From: Tethya wilhelma
Taxonomy: Eukaryota; Porifera; Demospongiae; Tethyida; Tethyidae
Assembly (NCBI GenBank): GCA_964030475.1
Contig: CAXIPT010000002.1
Coordinates: forward strand, 13,851,950-13,915,949
DNA: 64,000 nucleotides
Direction: 5' to 3'
In this document: positions 22,741 through 33,585 of the stretch, in pieces
Numbering within the stretch: the stretch's first letter is position 1
Layout of the letters: every line of letters begins with the position of its first letter
Program-made: the position numbers and the translations under genes
Notes under the pieces: model-generated
Told to the model about the DNA's origin: nothing
The model's input: only the letters and a program-made list of their open reading frames with translations
The model's database searches: none

Positions 22741-25700
22741 CTGGTCCAGTTCTTCTAACTCCAATAACTCTCCAACTGTTGTCCTCTCCCACTGAATACC
22801 CTGCAACATTTTCTCTCAACTGTACCACCACCACCTTTCCTCCCACGGAGGTGTCATGGTTCCTTGATGGGTCACGACTCACTAGTGGTACTATGTACTC
22901 CACCTCACAGATCCTGAGAGATGCACTCTCCACAACATACCACAATGTTTTAACTGTTAGAGGAGGTCGGGGAGGGAGGTATCGGTGTAGTGTCTCCAAC
23001 GATAGAGGAACAGCCTCCACAGAATTGGTTATTAATGGTACTTTGTTCATAATATACTTGGATGTGTGTGATACTTACATGAGTGACATTGACTGATATC
23101 TCTGATTGTAGCCATTTCCAGCCCACCAACTGATGTCAATGTAGTGGCAATTGGGAACAACGCTGTTGAAGTTACATGGACTGTCATCAGTAATGCTGCC
23201 AGTTATGTTGTGCTCTATGAAAGTGATTCTTCTTCTGAATTTGTGGAGTCAACTCAACCAACTGCTATGATCGAAGGTCTACTTGCTGGTGTGGAATACA
23301 CTGTCACTGTACAAGCCTTTAATGATCTACCAGGAGAGAAGAGTACGGCGGAAAGAATTACCCTGAATGGTATTTCTCCCTTTACTTGTAAATTCAAATT
23401 TTGAGTAATCATTTTCTTTCTCTAGCTCCTGACCCACCTGGTACTGGTAGAGCTGATGCAGTGTCCTCTAGCAGTGTCATGGTTGTTTGGCAGATGGCAG
23501 CTCCTTCTGCTGAGGTCAATGGGATAGAGATCAAGTACTCTCCGCTCCCTGGATCATGCAATGAGGTCCAGACTGGTAGGGTGGTGATTGATAGCGGATC
23601 TACTGCACAGCACTTACTTAATGGATTGGAAGAGAACACTGAGTATAACATCTCAGTTCGATTCAGGGGACCGGAGGGATTTGGAAGCTCTTCCCTTCTA
23701 TTGCGTGCAAGAACTGATGTAGACAGTGAGTTACGAAATTGAAATGGAAATGTTAATAAGTTATGTAATTTGACTTCTTTCCCCCTTCCAGTTCCCTCTG
23801 GCCCTCCCCAGATGATATCAGCTATTCCCAGGAGTGATGTGGATAGAAGAATAGAAGTTAGTTGGTCAGAGCCTAACTGTATAGATATAAATGATGTGAG
23901 AGTGACTGGGTACAGAGTGCGTTATGGTCTGGCAGCTACTTCACCATCACAACGCTCTGTCGAGAACACAGATGCAATTAGCAGAGCATACACAGTTAGA
24001 GGCGAATTGAGTGTTTTTGTGGAGTATCTCGTGGATGTTGCTGTAGTCAACAGTGAAGGTGTTGGACCTTACAGCGAGCCTAGCCATGTGGTAATTGTTG
24101 GAGGTAAGCAATAGCCACACAGTCAAAGATGTTACACTATCTGTTTCATGCCACCTTGTTTCCAGCTCCTGGTCGTGTATCATTGTTCAGTGTGGAGGCA
24201 GACATAGTGTCAGCTCAATTGGAGTGGGAGCCTCCCATGGAAGGAGAGGGCCGAGGACACATTACACAGTATTTAATTCGTTATCGACAACAAAGCAGTA
24301 CCAACTATCTTAGAAACTTTGAAGTTAGCAGTGAATTCACATCATATCGCATCACTGGACTGCTGCCTGGCAATAGCTATCTGTTTGAGATTGAACCATA
24401 CATTGACTTATTGTCAGGAGCTCAAAGTCAAGTAACTGGCTCAACCAACATGATAGGTAGGTGCCATATTATTGTCATGGGCATGGTGTGTGTTGTCTAG
24501 TAAACAGATGTTGAATGCTGTGTATTTTCTAATAGGTCAGATACAAGGAGTGGCTGTTAATGTCATTAATGAAACAACAGTAAACGTGACCTGGACACGG
24601 CTAAACTCTAATGACGTGTCAAGCTATATCATATATTTCTCTCCAACTGAAAGAACTCAGAAAAAACGGCAACTCACATCTCCTGAGATGATGTTTCGGT
24701 TCAATAGCAGCTGGGGATTGGTGGGAGGGCTGATGAGTGGAGTTGAGTACCAATTTGAAGTTGCAGCTGTTGTTGAAGTGAGTGGTATAGAGAGAACTGG
24801 AAGTAGATCGCAAGTTAATGATAACTCCACTATCACACTTGGAATAAATAGTAAAGGAGGTAAATTGTGGTTGTGCTATTTTGCTTCAAATATATTACAG
24901 TACTGTTTTGATGTAGGTGATAATTTATCGTCAGCAATAGCAGGGGCAGTGATAGCGATCCTTGTGATCCTTCTACTGGTGGTCATCCTCACTATCATCT
25001 TCTACCTTGTTTGGTAAGGGTGTGTAAGGTTGTGTATCCAAAGTAGGCATACAGCTATTCAGATTCCACAATTGTTTCCTAGTGCTGAGTCTAGCATGTC
25101 ACATTGGTGCTGTCTAGATCTGCATGAGTGTGGTCTGTTATTTTCTGTTTGATGTGTAAGTTGACATTGTGCGTTTTCTACACTAAACACAAGACACCTG
25201 GACCAGACATAATATGTACACACAGGCGCCATAACAGGAGTGGTAAGCTGAATCTTCATGTAAGGAGTAACACACTTGAGTTGAAGAGAAGACCAGATCC
25301 CTTGCCTCTACCAGACTTTGATGGTGCACCTCAACTGCTGTGTAAGAAACACTTAATTCTGCTCTTGTGTAAATAACACAATGGATGTCAATGACTCATT
25401 GTTGTAGTTTTCCAGTTAGCCAATATAACAGTGGGGGTATAGCTAGGTGTGGTACAGACGTATAAGGTAGAGTTACAAGCCTGTTAGCCTTGTGATACAA
25501 CCGGCATTTAATGTTGTATGAAAACACTTCTGCCATCTGATAGTGTTGTTCTGTTAGAGACACTTGTCTCTCATTTATTGCATGCCAGATGTGGGCACTT
25601 GCTAAGTTCATTGCATTCATGTGCAAATTACATGCAGCTTCCAAACCAGTCATTCAAGAGTACCCCAAAGATACTTTCTGTTTGGAAGGAGAAAGGGTAG

Positions 25701-28700
25701 TGCTGCATCCCAAGGTGGTTGGAACACCCACCCCTACCATTGCCTGGTACCATGAAGGATGCATGGTGACTCCTGATTATGCCGTTGAACTTTCTGACGA
25801 TGGGAAACTGACATTTGTTTGTGTTGAACTGAAGCATGCTGGAGTGTACAGGTTTACAGTTAGCAATACTGCAGGATCTGTTCAAGGACAGGTGTGTTTA
25901 CCATTGGGTATTGGAAGTAATGTGCGCTTAAAATCAATCACAGATGTCTTCAAATGTGACACATTATTCAGGCAACACTTTACGTTAATTCTGAAAGTGG
26001 AACAGATGGTAGTGGTAGTAATGGCACGTTGAGTACTCCTCGTGTAGATAGTCAGAAGATCCACGTCAGTGAGTTTGGCTCTTACGTAGAGAAGCAACAT
26101 GCTAACAGCAACAAAGGATTCAGGGATCAATACTATGTAAATCAATTTTGTTTGGAATGTAAACCATAGTAAAGTGCCACCTGTATGTTAAAATGCTCTC
26201 CAGAGTCTCATCAGTGGTGAAAACAGCCATCAAACAAAGTGTGCTCTGCTTCCTGAGAACAAAGCCTTCAACAGATTCACCAACACTATTGTTTGTGAGT
26301 TAATAATTGCTGACCAGTGCTTGATATTTGATTGTTTTATTGTGCCTTCAGATGATGATAATCGTATCAAGTTGAAGCCAGTTGGTGGTAGGGCAGACTG
26401 CCAGCGGGACTATATTAATGCCAGCTATGTTAATGTAAGTGTGAATAATCTGTAGCAATGTACAGTAAAAATGTACGTGTACAGATGTATTATGTGAGAG
26501 ATTATTTTTATAGGGTTACTTCTTGCCAAAAAAGTTTATTGCCACTCAAGGTATGTATGTGTGTGTGTAGTGTTTACACTGCAGTGAAATACAAGGTAAA
26601 CGTACTATGCCTGGAATTCAAACAGTTGAATAGTTCTAGATGTAATACTGTGAGAATTTGAATGCTCTATTAATTTGCTGGACTTTTATCAGTCCTTGTA
26701 TGGCCCATAGGCAGAGCAATCTGTGTGAGATAGGAGAGGCAAAGTACCTATTGTATTAGGTTACCTTCTGTTTTAGGCAAACTAAGGTCCTGTGTATGGC
26801 CACTGTAATGACATGGATTCCATACACAATGCACCGAATTGTAGGACCAAAGGAGAGTACCATTATAGACTTTTGGCGAATGATGTGGCAGTTTCGATGT
26901 CCCACCATCGTCATGATTACCAATCTTATGGAGGGAACTAGATCAAAGTGTGCCCAGTATTGGCCAGACTATGGGAGCACAGAATATGGACCATTTCGAG
27001 TTACTCTCTCAGATGAGTCAGTGTATGCAGACTACACTATCAGGGCATTTCTTGTCACTGTAAGTGTGGCTGGCATTGATAGTCTGTTCTCCTACTGTTA
27101 TTGATTGGTATGGCCAAACCACCCCTTTCCTACAGTTGACACTCAAGACACAGACTCCATTGAAAGTAATGCAGTATCATTTCACTACTTGGCCTGATCA
27201 TGGTGTACCTGAACATGCTACGTCAATGCTAGCATTTCACCATAAGGTCTTTGCTGAGCATAAAGCCTCCAAAGGTCCAATGGTTGTCCACTGCAGGTTG
27301 GTCATTTGTGGCTTCGTACATTTGAACATGTGTACCATTACATACATCCTTCAGTGGGGGGTTCTTTTACATTTGCATTGTGTACTCCAAAAGAATTTCA
27401 GTGCTATGCAGACAGGGTTACATTCATTTCAGTAGACACTATTGTATTCCCATGTGATAACAAGCTAAGGGTACTAAATTACTCCATGGATAACATAGAC
27501 ATTATTGCTATTACTATGGCATTTCAGGTATTTTCATTGTGTGTAGAACTATAATTAATCATGCATGTGACTTCCTCTGTATGAGATTGTTGTCTATAGG
27601 CTGTCAGTCCCCACAACTCCCACAAGTGTTTGGCCACAACAACCTAAGTCTTTGAGTGCAACATTTTTGTGGTGTATTCTTGTATTGATATGTTATTCAC
27701 GATGTTTGCTCCCTCTAGCCTTTTAAAACTGCATGATTGTACACATTTATGTAGTGCTGGTGTGGGACGGACTGGAACGTTCATATCAATTGACACAGCA
27801 TTACAACAAGCTGAGATGGAGGACCACGTTGATATACCTGCTATCCTTACTAAACTTCGTAGTCAGAGAATGAAGATGGTGCAGACAGTGGTATGTTAGC
27901 ACTAATCCTTTTATTGTGTACACAAATAGTAAGCATGAGAAATGCTGTCACCTTATTATGTTATAAGATTACTAATAGGTGCCTTTACATATTTATGCTT
28001 TTAACTCATTTGCATCGTAGATAAGAAACTTCCAGAATTGTAATAAGTTTGCAAGAACTGGCCTGTGTGTAATAGAGTTTCTTGATATTAAAATTTTGCT
28101 TTTGGTTATAGTGCTAATTTTTCATTATTATCATAAATTTTGTCTTTGTATAATCCTCAATTTATACAGGAGCAGTATGTGTTTGTACATGATGCAGTAC
28201 TAGAATCTCTGATATGTGGTAACACTGAAGTTCAATCACAATACTTTAACTCAACAGTTGAAGAGTTATTTGAGGTTGACTTAAGAACAGGCAAATCTGG
28301 ATTTGAGTCACAGTTTGAAGTAAGTCTTCCTATAAAATTTGATAGTTATTTCATACATTGTGATTGTGTGTGTGTGTGTAGGTTTTACAGCAAGTTACAC
28401 CTAAGGTGGAGGACTCAGTGTGCCCTACTGCTCTGCGATACACAGCCAAGAACAGACACACCACTCATTTACCAAGTAAATCATAGATGATCTTGGTTAA
28501 GATCAGTGTATGCTATTGGTTAATGTTTCATTATGTAGCTGACAGATGGAGAGTTGTCCTCAAGGCTGAGTATCCAGACTACATATGTGCCAGTTTTGTG
28601 AATGTAAGGAGCATTCAGGTTTGGTACCTGTAGGAATTCATTGCTGATGTTATCGTTTGTTGCAGGGATATAATAAGAAAAAATCATTCATTATTACTCA

Positions 28701-29645
28701 AGGACCTATGCAAAGAACTTGTAGAGATTTTTGGAAGATGGTTTATGAAAGAAATTGCCCTGCAATTGTAATGCTATCTGACCTGGTAGAGAACTCACAG
28801 GTATTATTGAAAAATTTCCATTTGTTGACTCCTGTACAGTTGTGTGCAATCGTTATATCTATTATTCTCTGCAGGAGATCTGTGTCAAATATTGGCCATC
28901 ATCCGGGATAGAGCAGTATGGTGAGTTTGCAGTTAGCATGCTAGAGGAAGCTGTACACGATGGCTATATTGAAAGGATTTTTACTGTCACAGACTCAAAG
29001 GTAGATTTATTGGACGGGGCAATGTCCCATGACTGTCATTAGTTATGTTTTCCAATGTAGTCTGGCCAGGCTACAAAGGTATCACAGTTTCAAGTGTTCA
29101 ACTGGAATGAAGATGGGAGCATTGTGAATTTATCAGCAGCAGTTAGTGTTATCAATTCAGTAATAACTATTGAAAGAGAAGGGCCACTTGTTGTACATTG
29201 TAGGTAAGATGTGAGCATTAGTCAATAATGTATTGAATAATAATGGTGTGGGGAATAGCAAGCTATAACCCATTATCCTGTTATACTTATTTTGCTAGTG
29301 ATACTGTGACCAGATGTGGTATATTCTGTGCCGTGGCAAATTGTATTGAATGCTGTATAACAGAGAATTCAATGGATGTGTTCCGAATTGTGAAAGCATT
29401 GAGGGCTCAGAAACCAGGAGCAGTACCAGCATTGGTAAGGTGTTGACCACACTCATCTATTGTTGGTCATTGTTCAGGACCAACGTACAGTGCACATCAC
29501 GTATAATTTGTGTGCACTTCAATCGTGATCAAAATCAAACACACGCACACATTCTTTTCTACAGCAACATTACCAGATGATACATAGAATGTTACTTCAG
29601 TATTTGAAGGTGACATCTGCTAGTAAAACTAGTATGATACTATGA
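22167..29645 (+). CDS. Receptor-type tyrosine phosphatase: Ig2-FN3x5-TM-Ig(I-set)-PTP D1-PTP D2
   Basis: Twenty-six GT-AG exons join in one consistent frame, giving about 1,490 residues. Order: signal peptide (22167-22245); two Ig domains with cysteine pairs (22353-22679, 22741-23037); five FN3 exons (23112-23369, 23426-23725, 23792-24103, 24166-24456, 24536-24859); a membrane helix, VIAILVILLLVVILTIIFYL (24917-25013); a basic juxtamembrane exon (25226-25341); an I-set Ig exon without the cysteine pair (25638-25891); then PTP D1 and D2 (25972-29645). D1 has the WPDHGVP loop and signature HCSAGVGRTG split by a 458-bp intron, so it should be active; its pTyr-loop reads FNRF instead of NRY. D2 has HCSDTVTRCG and WNEDG in place of WPD, so is probably inactive. 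All extracellular exons are phase 1-1. The role would be dephosphorylating phosphotyrosine at the plasma membrane in response to adhesion or ligand. Confidence 0.93.
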
Positions 29646-29934
29646 GCTGTTAGTGAAGTCACAGAGCACAAAATGATCGACGTCAACATTAAAGACATTA
29701 ACAATCATTTTTACTTCATAATTTTAACAAGTTTATTATTATACACTTTTATACTTTTTACACACTTTTTATATAATGACATCGTTTTATACTTTTTAAA
29801 AATAATATTATTTTAAAACAACCAGTGTACAATCATAGACTCATAGTATTGATAATTCTGGGGTGAGACAAATGAACTGAAATACTACTAAGCATGTACG
29901 TATTATATGATCTTACAGCATATAATATGTGAGA

Positions 29935-31500
29935 TTACAAGTTGAACAATGAAACAATTGAAATGAATCCCATGAAGAGTGTTGGTAGAATGACTAAGGT
30001 CAGAAAATGCCACACAGGCCATACAGCTACGGCAAAGCTATGTAAAAAAAATCCGATGACCAACAATGAACAATCAGCCAATTGACACAATAATCAAGTA
30101 GGATAACTCTAACACACAAGCGAGAAATCCTTCACAGTGTGCTTACAGTGGAACCTCCAAGCCTTGATCCATGCTATAGGTTTTTGGTGTAAATACTTAT
30201 GCTTCTGAGAAGGCCCATTGTTTAATATCTACAGTGGTTGGTCACATTCCATGGACTGAATAGGTAAATTATATTGAGTTCCTTGGCTGCATTTATTGTT
30301 ACTAGGGAGATCTACGATCAAGTTCTGGGTTTAATCTCTGTCAGTTAGTTTTATGACTCCTTGAGAAACCCAGGCACAGTGTATGTTCAGAACCCTGTCT
30401 GTTATAGAGGTTCCACTGTATGTACATCTACTTGAGATACTCACTTACCAGACACATCCAACGAGAGCAGTGATAGTAGCAGTAGCAGTCAATAATGGAG
30501 CTTCTGTGCTCCAATTAGTAGCATTAACATGAGGGCGATAAAACATTGAGTACACAACACAACCTATGGATGTTCCAACAGCAACAACACTAACCGCCAA
30601 CCAGTTCCTAGAAGATACACAATACAAAACATAGTAAACAACACTTTTCCTCTTCATGTAGAAATATACATTATCTATCCTGGCAGGGAGGACAAAGGGA
30701 GTCTTTATTTACACACTTTTTCCTGGTTTAAAATTCCACTTTTATTAATATCTAAACTGTAAGGGGAAGTAATACGGTTAGCAATCAGGCTGGCATAATT
30801 GAAGGTGGTTTAATGCAGGGTCACTGAGTAAAAATATCCCTTTGTATTTTTTTTGGAAGGAGGGGGGACTAGATTTGCATTGCATAAAAGCTTATTGTAA
30901 GGTAGTGAATGCAAATGATGGTGTAAAGTTCCCCATTAGGAATAGGTGTGTAAATTATCACTACAAAAATTATTTCTATTTCCTGAATGCTACTATATAC
31001 AATTATAAGTTACAGGGCTGAGTTTCAGTTGTTTTCAGCCTGGCTATAATATAGTCTCATTACAATAATAGTACTATAGCCATAGATAATGAACACAACC
31101 TAACCATGCTAGGGCTTGATTTCTGCAATACAAGTATATGGACATGCAGGCAGCAGTGTATATACTGTACAGTCTAGCCTCGTTCCCAGGCCTGGGGACG
31201 AGGCTATATGTACAGTCATACCTAAGGAGCCTCTCATTGAATAGAATGTTGGATGCAAAATCAGTGAAATAAAGCAACGCAAAAGACACAAACATCCAAA
31301 ACAAAGAATCCCAATCTGCCTTCAGCTTTTGTTTGTTTGGTGTCCTAAGAGTGGGAGGTGGGCGTAGGTTCTCTGGGTCAGCGTCACCATCTGAAGAACA
31401 CATATATACACTAAAGTATACAGTTTATAGAGAATACATAGATTTATAACTTGCCTTTTCTTTCAGTTAAACGTCTAGGTCTTAGCTGAGACTCACTCAT
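29935..31500 (-). CDS. TMEM128: TMEM128, four-pass membrane protein
   Basis: Four minus-strand exons at 31500-31455, 31390-31222, 30607-30449 and 30037-29935 encode about 158 residues. It begins MSESQLRPRRLTERK. The hydrophobic segments are WMFVSFALLYFTDF, WLAVSVVAVGTSIGCVVY, LLTATATITALVGC and WPVWHFLTLVILPTLFMGFI. The WxVWxFxTxxxxxxxFMG pattern and spacing match vertebrate TMEM128, a small endoplasmic-reticulum membrane protein of unknown molecular role. Intron 1 begins with GCAAGT, a GC-AG intron. Its ATG is 82 bp from the divergent NUDT7-type gene. Intron 3 contains a MITE. Confidence 0.85.
30144..30420. mobile_element. MITE with TACAGTGGAACCTC ends (pogo/Tc1-like)
   Basis: TACAGTGGAACCTC at 30144 and its reverse complement ending at 30420 bound about 277 bp of non-coding DNA inside a TMEM128 intron. 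The ends match those of 47955-48447. TA-flanked CAGTGGAACC termini are typical of pogo/Tigger-derived non-autonomous elements; family assignment is from that likeness only. Confidence 0.65.
31173..31206. repeat. Short foldback repeat (TCTAGCCTCGTTCCCAGG family)
   Basis: TCTAGCCTCGTTCCCAGG is followed at once by its near-perfect reverse complement. The same arm sequence forms a longer hairpin at 33341-33415, and degenerate versions occur near 3711 and 4570. Confidence 0.7.
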
Positions 31501-31582
31501 TTTGTATTATCAGCAATAATAATGTGATGGATTATGGTGCGCATTAAATAAGAGTTCGAAATGATAAACAAGTGAGCTGACG
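31501..31582. promoter_or_regulatory. Very short divergent promoter, TMEM128 / NUDT7-like
   Basis: Only 82 bp lie between opposing start codons, so 5' UTRs and promoter overlap or initiation lies within the flanking exons. No specific element is identified. Confidence 0.5.
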
Positions 31583-32532
31583 ATGAGTACTTCTGAAGCG
31601 TTCAGACAAGTGAAGAAGAACTTCCAGCGAGTGGAAGAATTTGGTTGGTTTCGACCCCAATACCTCTCCGTTGAGACTGTTCTAAATTATGAGCCAAACT
31701 ACTCTCCTCAGTGGCAGCTGGGGTACAGGCTTGCAGCTGTGCTCTTTTTGATAGCATTCCACAAGGAAGAGCTTTATGTTTTGATGACTAAAAGGTCACA
31801 AAAAGTCAGTTCACACAAAGGTACAAAAACTTGAATTGTTAGTGAAGGTGTTTATAGAAGTTATGCATATTTAACTTGTTGGTAATCTGATGCCATCTTC
31901 TAGGTGAAGATTGTCTTCCAGGTGGTATTAGAGATCCTACTGATCTTACTCCAGTAGACACTGCATTAAGGGAGGCCCAAGAAGAAGTACAGCTGGATTC
32001 TAACGAAGTAGAAGTTATATCTGTCCTTCCGCCATTTGCTTCTGGTTGGTCCACCCTCACTGCTGTTACCCCTGTTGTGTGCATTCTCAAATCTGATCCA
32101 TGGGAGCTTCAGCTTGTTCCGAACACTGATGAGGTTGTATTAGTCTACTGGATGCCTCTAAGAACATTCTTTGACCCTAGAAGTGTTAAACTTCTTCATT
32201 TTAAGTGGTTGCAAACTCCCATTTTTCAACTGGGCTTCAATTATATTGAACCTAAGTCTAATACCAAACATTTTGTATGGGGATTAACCAGCTGCATTTG
32301 TATTGCAGTAGCATGCATTGCACTGAATCGCCCACCAATATTGGACTTCAAGCGTAGTATCACCAATGCCATTAGCAGCATTCAAGATGGTGGTCGGCAG
32401 ACAGTGTTAAACACCCTAGTAACCACATCAGATGATGTTAGAAAGTATGAAGGTCTTCAAGGACAAGTAAAGTGTACTATGTTTCTTGATCATTGGCCGA
32501 AAGCAACTGATGCATGCAGATCAAGACTATGA
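31583..32532 (+). CDS. NUDT7: Peroxisomal CoA diphosphatase, NUDT7/NUDT8 type (Nudix hydrolase)
   Basis: These enzymes hydrolyse CoA and acyl-CoA to 3',5'-ADP and (acyl-)phosphopantetheine, controlling peroxisomal CoA. Two exons, 31583-31820 and 31904-32532, encode about 288 residues starting MSTSEAFRQVKKNFQRV. The CoA-type Nudix motif reads SSHKGEDCLPGGIRDPTDL followed by ALREAQEEVQL. The final glycine of the canonical REUXEEXGU is glutamine here and the first box glutamate is aspartate. The family's later FxWGLT motif is present as FVWGLTSCI. The protein ends SRL, an accepted peroxisomal targeting signal type 1, favouring NUDT7 over mitochondrial NUDT8. It converges with MRPL16; 79 bp separate the stops. 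Confidence 0.85.
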
Positions 32533-32611
32533 CAAAATATTATTGATGTATGCTCTTGGTATAATGATAATTGTTATATAATAATATTATTATGAAAGTT
32601 TGATAATAATA

Positions 32612-33303
32612 TTAGTTATAATTGTTCCTTTGAAGAAACTTCACCCTAATTGGTAACTTGTGTTTAGCTTGGGTAAATGCAAGCTTGGCTGTATTTAGGC
32701 TTGGACAGTTGTACTCAAATAAGATTTTCCCTGCTTTAACATTGGCGATAAAGTAATCTACAGACCCCTTTCCTTTTCCCATACGAGTCTCAAGAGGTTT
32801 CTTGGTTACCGGAATGTCAGGGAACACTCTGACCCATAGTTTCAGACCTTTGCGTCCAACAGTTTTCAATATGGCCATTCTTGCTGCTTCAATCTGTGAA
32901 GCTGTTAATCTAATTGACTCCATGCTGTAAAGACCATAGTTCCCAAAGGACAGTGGAGGCTGGATGACACCCTCAGGAGGCACCTTAGGAAGAACAGCAC
33001 GAATATTCTTCTGTGATTTACGGTACTTGGTACGTCTTGGTCTGAGTAGCATTGTTCGAAAAATCTACAAAAATAAAAGTAAATATAGCAATGTGATTGA
33101 ATTGAATGCCTTTGATCAATAATTGGCAAATTAAAGGCTATGAATGACATCTATCAATCCACAGGGTGAAACCTAAATAGAAAATCTTAACCACTCACAA
33201 TTAGAGAAGAACTAGGTGATCTTGCCAAACGAGATGTTGGCAAAAGTGCAGTCATGCAACAAGAACAAAGGCAGACACCACTGTTCCTGAGTGAAAATGC
33301 CAT
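32612..33303 (-). CDS. MRPL16: Mitochondrial ribosomal protein L16 (uL16m)
   Basis: Two exons, 33303-33199 and 33064-32612. Exon 1 gives MAFSLRNSGVCLCSCC and a Ser/Arg-rich presequence suited to mitochondrial import. Exon 2 holds the whole L16 domain: LLRPRRTKYRKSQKN, FGNYGLYSMESIRLTASQIE, AARMAILKTVGRKG, WVRVFPDIPVTKKPLETRMG, KGKGSVDYFIANVKAGKILF and LPIRVKFL. These follow bacterial L16 closely, including the RMGKGKG loop near the peptidyl-transferase centre. Length (about 185 residues) is normal for the mitochondrial protein. Confidence 0.95.
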
Positions 33304-33340
33304 CTATGTTCCTTGCTAATCGGTCGTGCAGGTCCTGAGG

Positions 33341-33415
33341 TCTAGCCTCGTTCCCAGGCTTCTCCTTCGCGAATAATAACAATTCGCGAAGGAGAAGCCT
33401 GGGAACGAGGCTAGA
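33341..33415. repeat. 34-bp perfect hairpin repeat
   Basis: Bases 33341-33374 are the exact reverse complement of 33382-33415, with a 7-nt loop. The arm begins TCTAGCCTCGTTCCCAGGCT, the same sequence as the foldback at 31173. It lies upstream of MRPL16 and downstream of the ankyrin/SOCS gene, so it may act as a mobile foldback or a 3'-end structure. Confidence 0.85.
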
Positions 33416-33585
33416 TTTACCCCCGCGTGGCGTGCATTTGATCCCTAGCGCGCATATGTTTAAGTTTCAGATTATGCGTATGGTCATACAGGCGCGGACC
33501 ATGCTATATGTGGGAAATCAAGTTGTGTACAAGCACATGTAATCATAATTAAAATGCACACAATCGTGATTAGATTTTCTTGTGA

